This document shows, piece by piece, positions 59,801 through 62,800 of a stretch of 64,000 nt of DNA. Both the position numbers and the translations under genes were made by a program. The DNA lies in assembly GCF_035982055.1 (NCBI RefSeq), contig NZ_CP108427.1:2480001-2544000 (forward strand). Reading direction: 5' to 3'. Within the stretch, counting starts at the first letter, position 1. Each line of letters starts with the position of its first letter. The stretch is from Streptomyces sp. NBC_01288. GTDB taxonomy: Bacteria > Actinomycetota > Actinomycetes > Streptomycetales > Streptomycetaceae. Under the pieces are notes generated by a model. It searched no databases. It saw only the letters and a program-made list of their open reading frames with translations, and was not told the DNA's origin.

Positions 59801-62800
59801 GCTCTCGGTGGGGGTGCGGTTGACGCCCGTACTGGCGGCGAGCGTGTCGGAGATGTCGGTGCGGGACACCTTGTTGAGCCGTACCGCCGGGCTGAGCTGG
59901 TTCTTGTTCGGCTCGGAGGTGCCCTGCGCCGCCGGTGTGGACGAGTTCTGGGTGGCCGACCCCGTTCCGCCGAACTGGTCCGACTTTCCGAGGGACTTGA
60001 GCTGTTGCGCGTTGTCGGTGGCCGAGACGCCCGTCTCCAGGTACTGCCGGGTCGTGTCCAGCAGTCGGGGCCGGTGTGCGACGGCCTGGATCTCCAGCGA
60101 GTACTGACCGTCCGCGAAGGTCCCCGGCAGGCTCAGACCCTCAACTACATAGGAGTTCTTGAACAGTTCGTGCCCGTGGGCGACGAGACTGCCCGGCGTG
60201 ATCGCCGCGTGCCGGGTCTCGGCGGCGCGCGTCCTGCTGTCCAACAGCCCCTGCCCGGCGAGCGGGAAGAGGCTCGCCCGCTGCGGCTCGGCGGGGACGG
60301 CCGGGGCGGCGACCGGGAGGATCGGGCCGTTGGCCGGGATGACCGGCGCCGCCTGCCGGGCCTGGTGGCGGATCTCCCGGGCGGCTCGCCGGAAGACCGA
60401 CTCGATGGCCGCGGAGCCGCGCACGGTGTCGATCAGCGCGTCGTCCGGTATCCGCACCAGACCGGGACGCGGGGTGCCCTGGTCGTCGGTCGCGTCGAGA
60501 CGGTCCGTGTCGGTCGCGTTCACGTCGCGCGGCGCTCCGTCGGCCCGTGCGGGGGACGTCGAGGGCGCGAGGGTACGACCGCCCGGCACCGCCAGCCGCA
60601 GCGAACCGGTGACCGTCGGCGCCGGGGCGACGGGCGGCACGATCGCAACAGGCGGCGCACCAGGGACAGTTGGGGCCAGATTGGCGGCCTGGGCCGCTTG
60701 GTCCGCCTGGTTCGCGTGCCGCCCGAACCGCTCGCTCGGCTCGACCCCGTCGTCCGCGTACAGGTCCAGGGCCAACCGCACCGGCACGTCGAACGCGTGG
60801 CTGTCCTGGTTGGTGGCGATGAAGAACTGGTCGTGGCCGGTGGCGCCGCCCACGGTGTCGCCGTGCGTGATCTGCCCGCCGTACTGGTAGTCGCCCCCGA
60901 ACGCGATGCCCCCCCAGTCGCCCAGCGGCCCGCCGAGACTGCCCAGCACTCCGAACGCGCCGCTGTACGACTCACCGCGCTGCTCGGCGTCGCTGCCCGC
61001 CATCTGGGCCAGACCCATGACCTGGATGCCCGGCAGGACGCGGTCATGGATGCTGGGCTGCCCGGTGTCACGGTCGGCGGTGAGCAGCAGGCGGACCCGA
61101 CGGACGCCCGTGTCGGTGGTGTTGGGCACCTCGAAGTGCAGAGCGTGTCCGCCGTCGACCATCGCGTCGGTGGCGGCGCGCAGCCCCGTGCGGGAACGGG
61201 CTTCCTTCAGCCGGCGCAGGTTGTTGAGCTGGGCGTGCAGCCGGATCTGGTGCTCGGGCTCGTGGTTGCGCGCCGTCTGCCGCACCCGGCCGCCGACTCC
61301 GGTGGGGGCCGGGGCTGTTGGGTCGGGTGGCAGGAAACCCTCGCGGCGCAGCCACGTCTCGGCCTCGTTGAACAGCTCGTGCGTACCGGTGACGCCGAGG
61401 GGGGCGGCGCTCAGCCCGATGCCGTCCAAGCGCTCAAGCGAGTGCGGGAGTGCACGCCTCTCGGCGATGGTCGGCGCGCGCCCGGCGGCGGTCGTCCCGC
61501 TCAGAAGCCGTAGATCCATGCCGTGGGGCCGGTGGAGCGCGGGCGCCTGCAGATGGTTGCCGTCCGGCTGGATCAGGGTGACCTGGTAGGTGACCTCGGT
61601 GGGGGCGAGCAGATGGCTCTGGTTGGTGCGGATGGCGTGCATCGTGCCGGCGGAACTGCTCGCGCTGTAGGTGTTGGTGACGGTCATCTGCCCCTGGAGG
61701 CGCAGGCCGAGGCTGCCGCCGATGGTCCTCGACGCGTCGGGATGACCCTGGCCGTGGTCGCCGGTGAGGGCGACGGCGGCGGTGCCGCTGACGCCGATAC
61801 CGCTGGTGTACTTCGAGGAGAGGTCCACCTTCGCGGTGTTGACCAGATGGCTCTCCAGGTTGATCTGGCCCGCGGTGCTCTGCCGCTGCGGGGTGCTGGT
61901 CCCGGGCGTGGTGACCAGGTGCAGCATGCCGACCGCGTTGCCGTGGGCGTCGGTGATCACGGGCGAGTAGAGCCCGTCGTGGATCTGCATCGGCAGCGTG
62001 CCGCGCAGCACCTGTTCGGAGAGGAAGTCCGCGACCTGCCCGGCGGCGGTGGCGTCCAGGTGGGTGTCGAACGCCTGGTGGACATGCTCGTACAGGGCCC
62101 TCGGGTCGATCACGGAGTCGACGCCGTAGAGCGGGAGAGCGTCCGTCACGGCGGGCGCGGGCAGCGAACCCCGCGCCGGATCGGCGGTGGTGAGGTGCCG
62201 CGGGAACCAGATCGTGGTGGAGCCGTGCGACACCGGGTCGCTCCACCCGTCCGTCGCCGGGGCGGTGGCGGGCGCGGTGGGCGCGGTGGGCGCCGCGGTG
62301 ACCGCGGGGCCGTCGACGCGCACGCGCCAGTGGGTGGTGAACTCCACTGGATCCGAGGGCTCGTTGGAGCGTTGGGAGGACGTGGTCTGGACGGCCTGCG
62401 TGACGGTGGTCGCGTCGCCGGCCTGGTTGTGCGTGACGGACAGCGTCACCGACCCGTCCAGCGCCCGCACCGCGGTGGGCGCGGTGATCGGGAACGTACC
62501 GGTCCACGGCGCCTGGATCGTGCGATAGGTCCCCGACGGCTGGCTGGAGAAGTTCTCCCGCGTGCCGAACCCGCGCCGCTCGACATGCTTGTCCGGGTCA
62601 CGCGGGTCGAAGCGCCCCTGCCGCAACGAGGTCCGGGCATCGGACAGCGTCAGCTGTACGTCGACCGTGCGGTCGTGTCCGCCGACCTGGACGGTGATGC
62701 GGTGACCGCCGTTCGAGCGGAGGTACGGGAGTTGGAGCGCGAGGTTCTCCCGGCTCAGCCCGTCCCGCACCTGCTCGCGCACCGACTCGGGCGGGTTGTC

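Noticed and set aside
54944-61513. Long plus-strand open frame opposite the giant gene
   Set aside because: It is a high-GC antisense shadow: composition is Val/Arg/Gly/Asp-rich without domains, and it exists only because the real minus-strand codons end in G or C. The same holds for other long frames opposite dxs, acnA, the permease and XRE-MurA.
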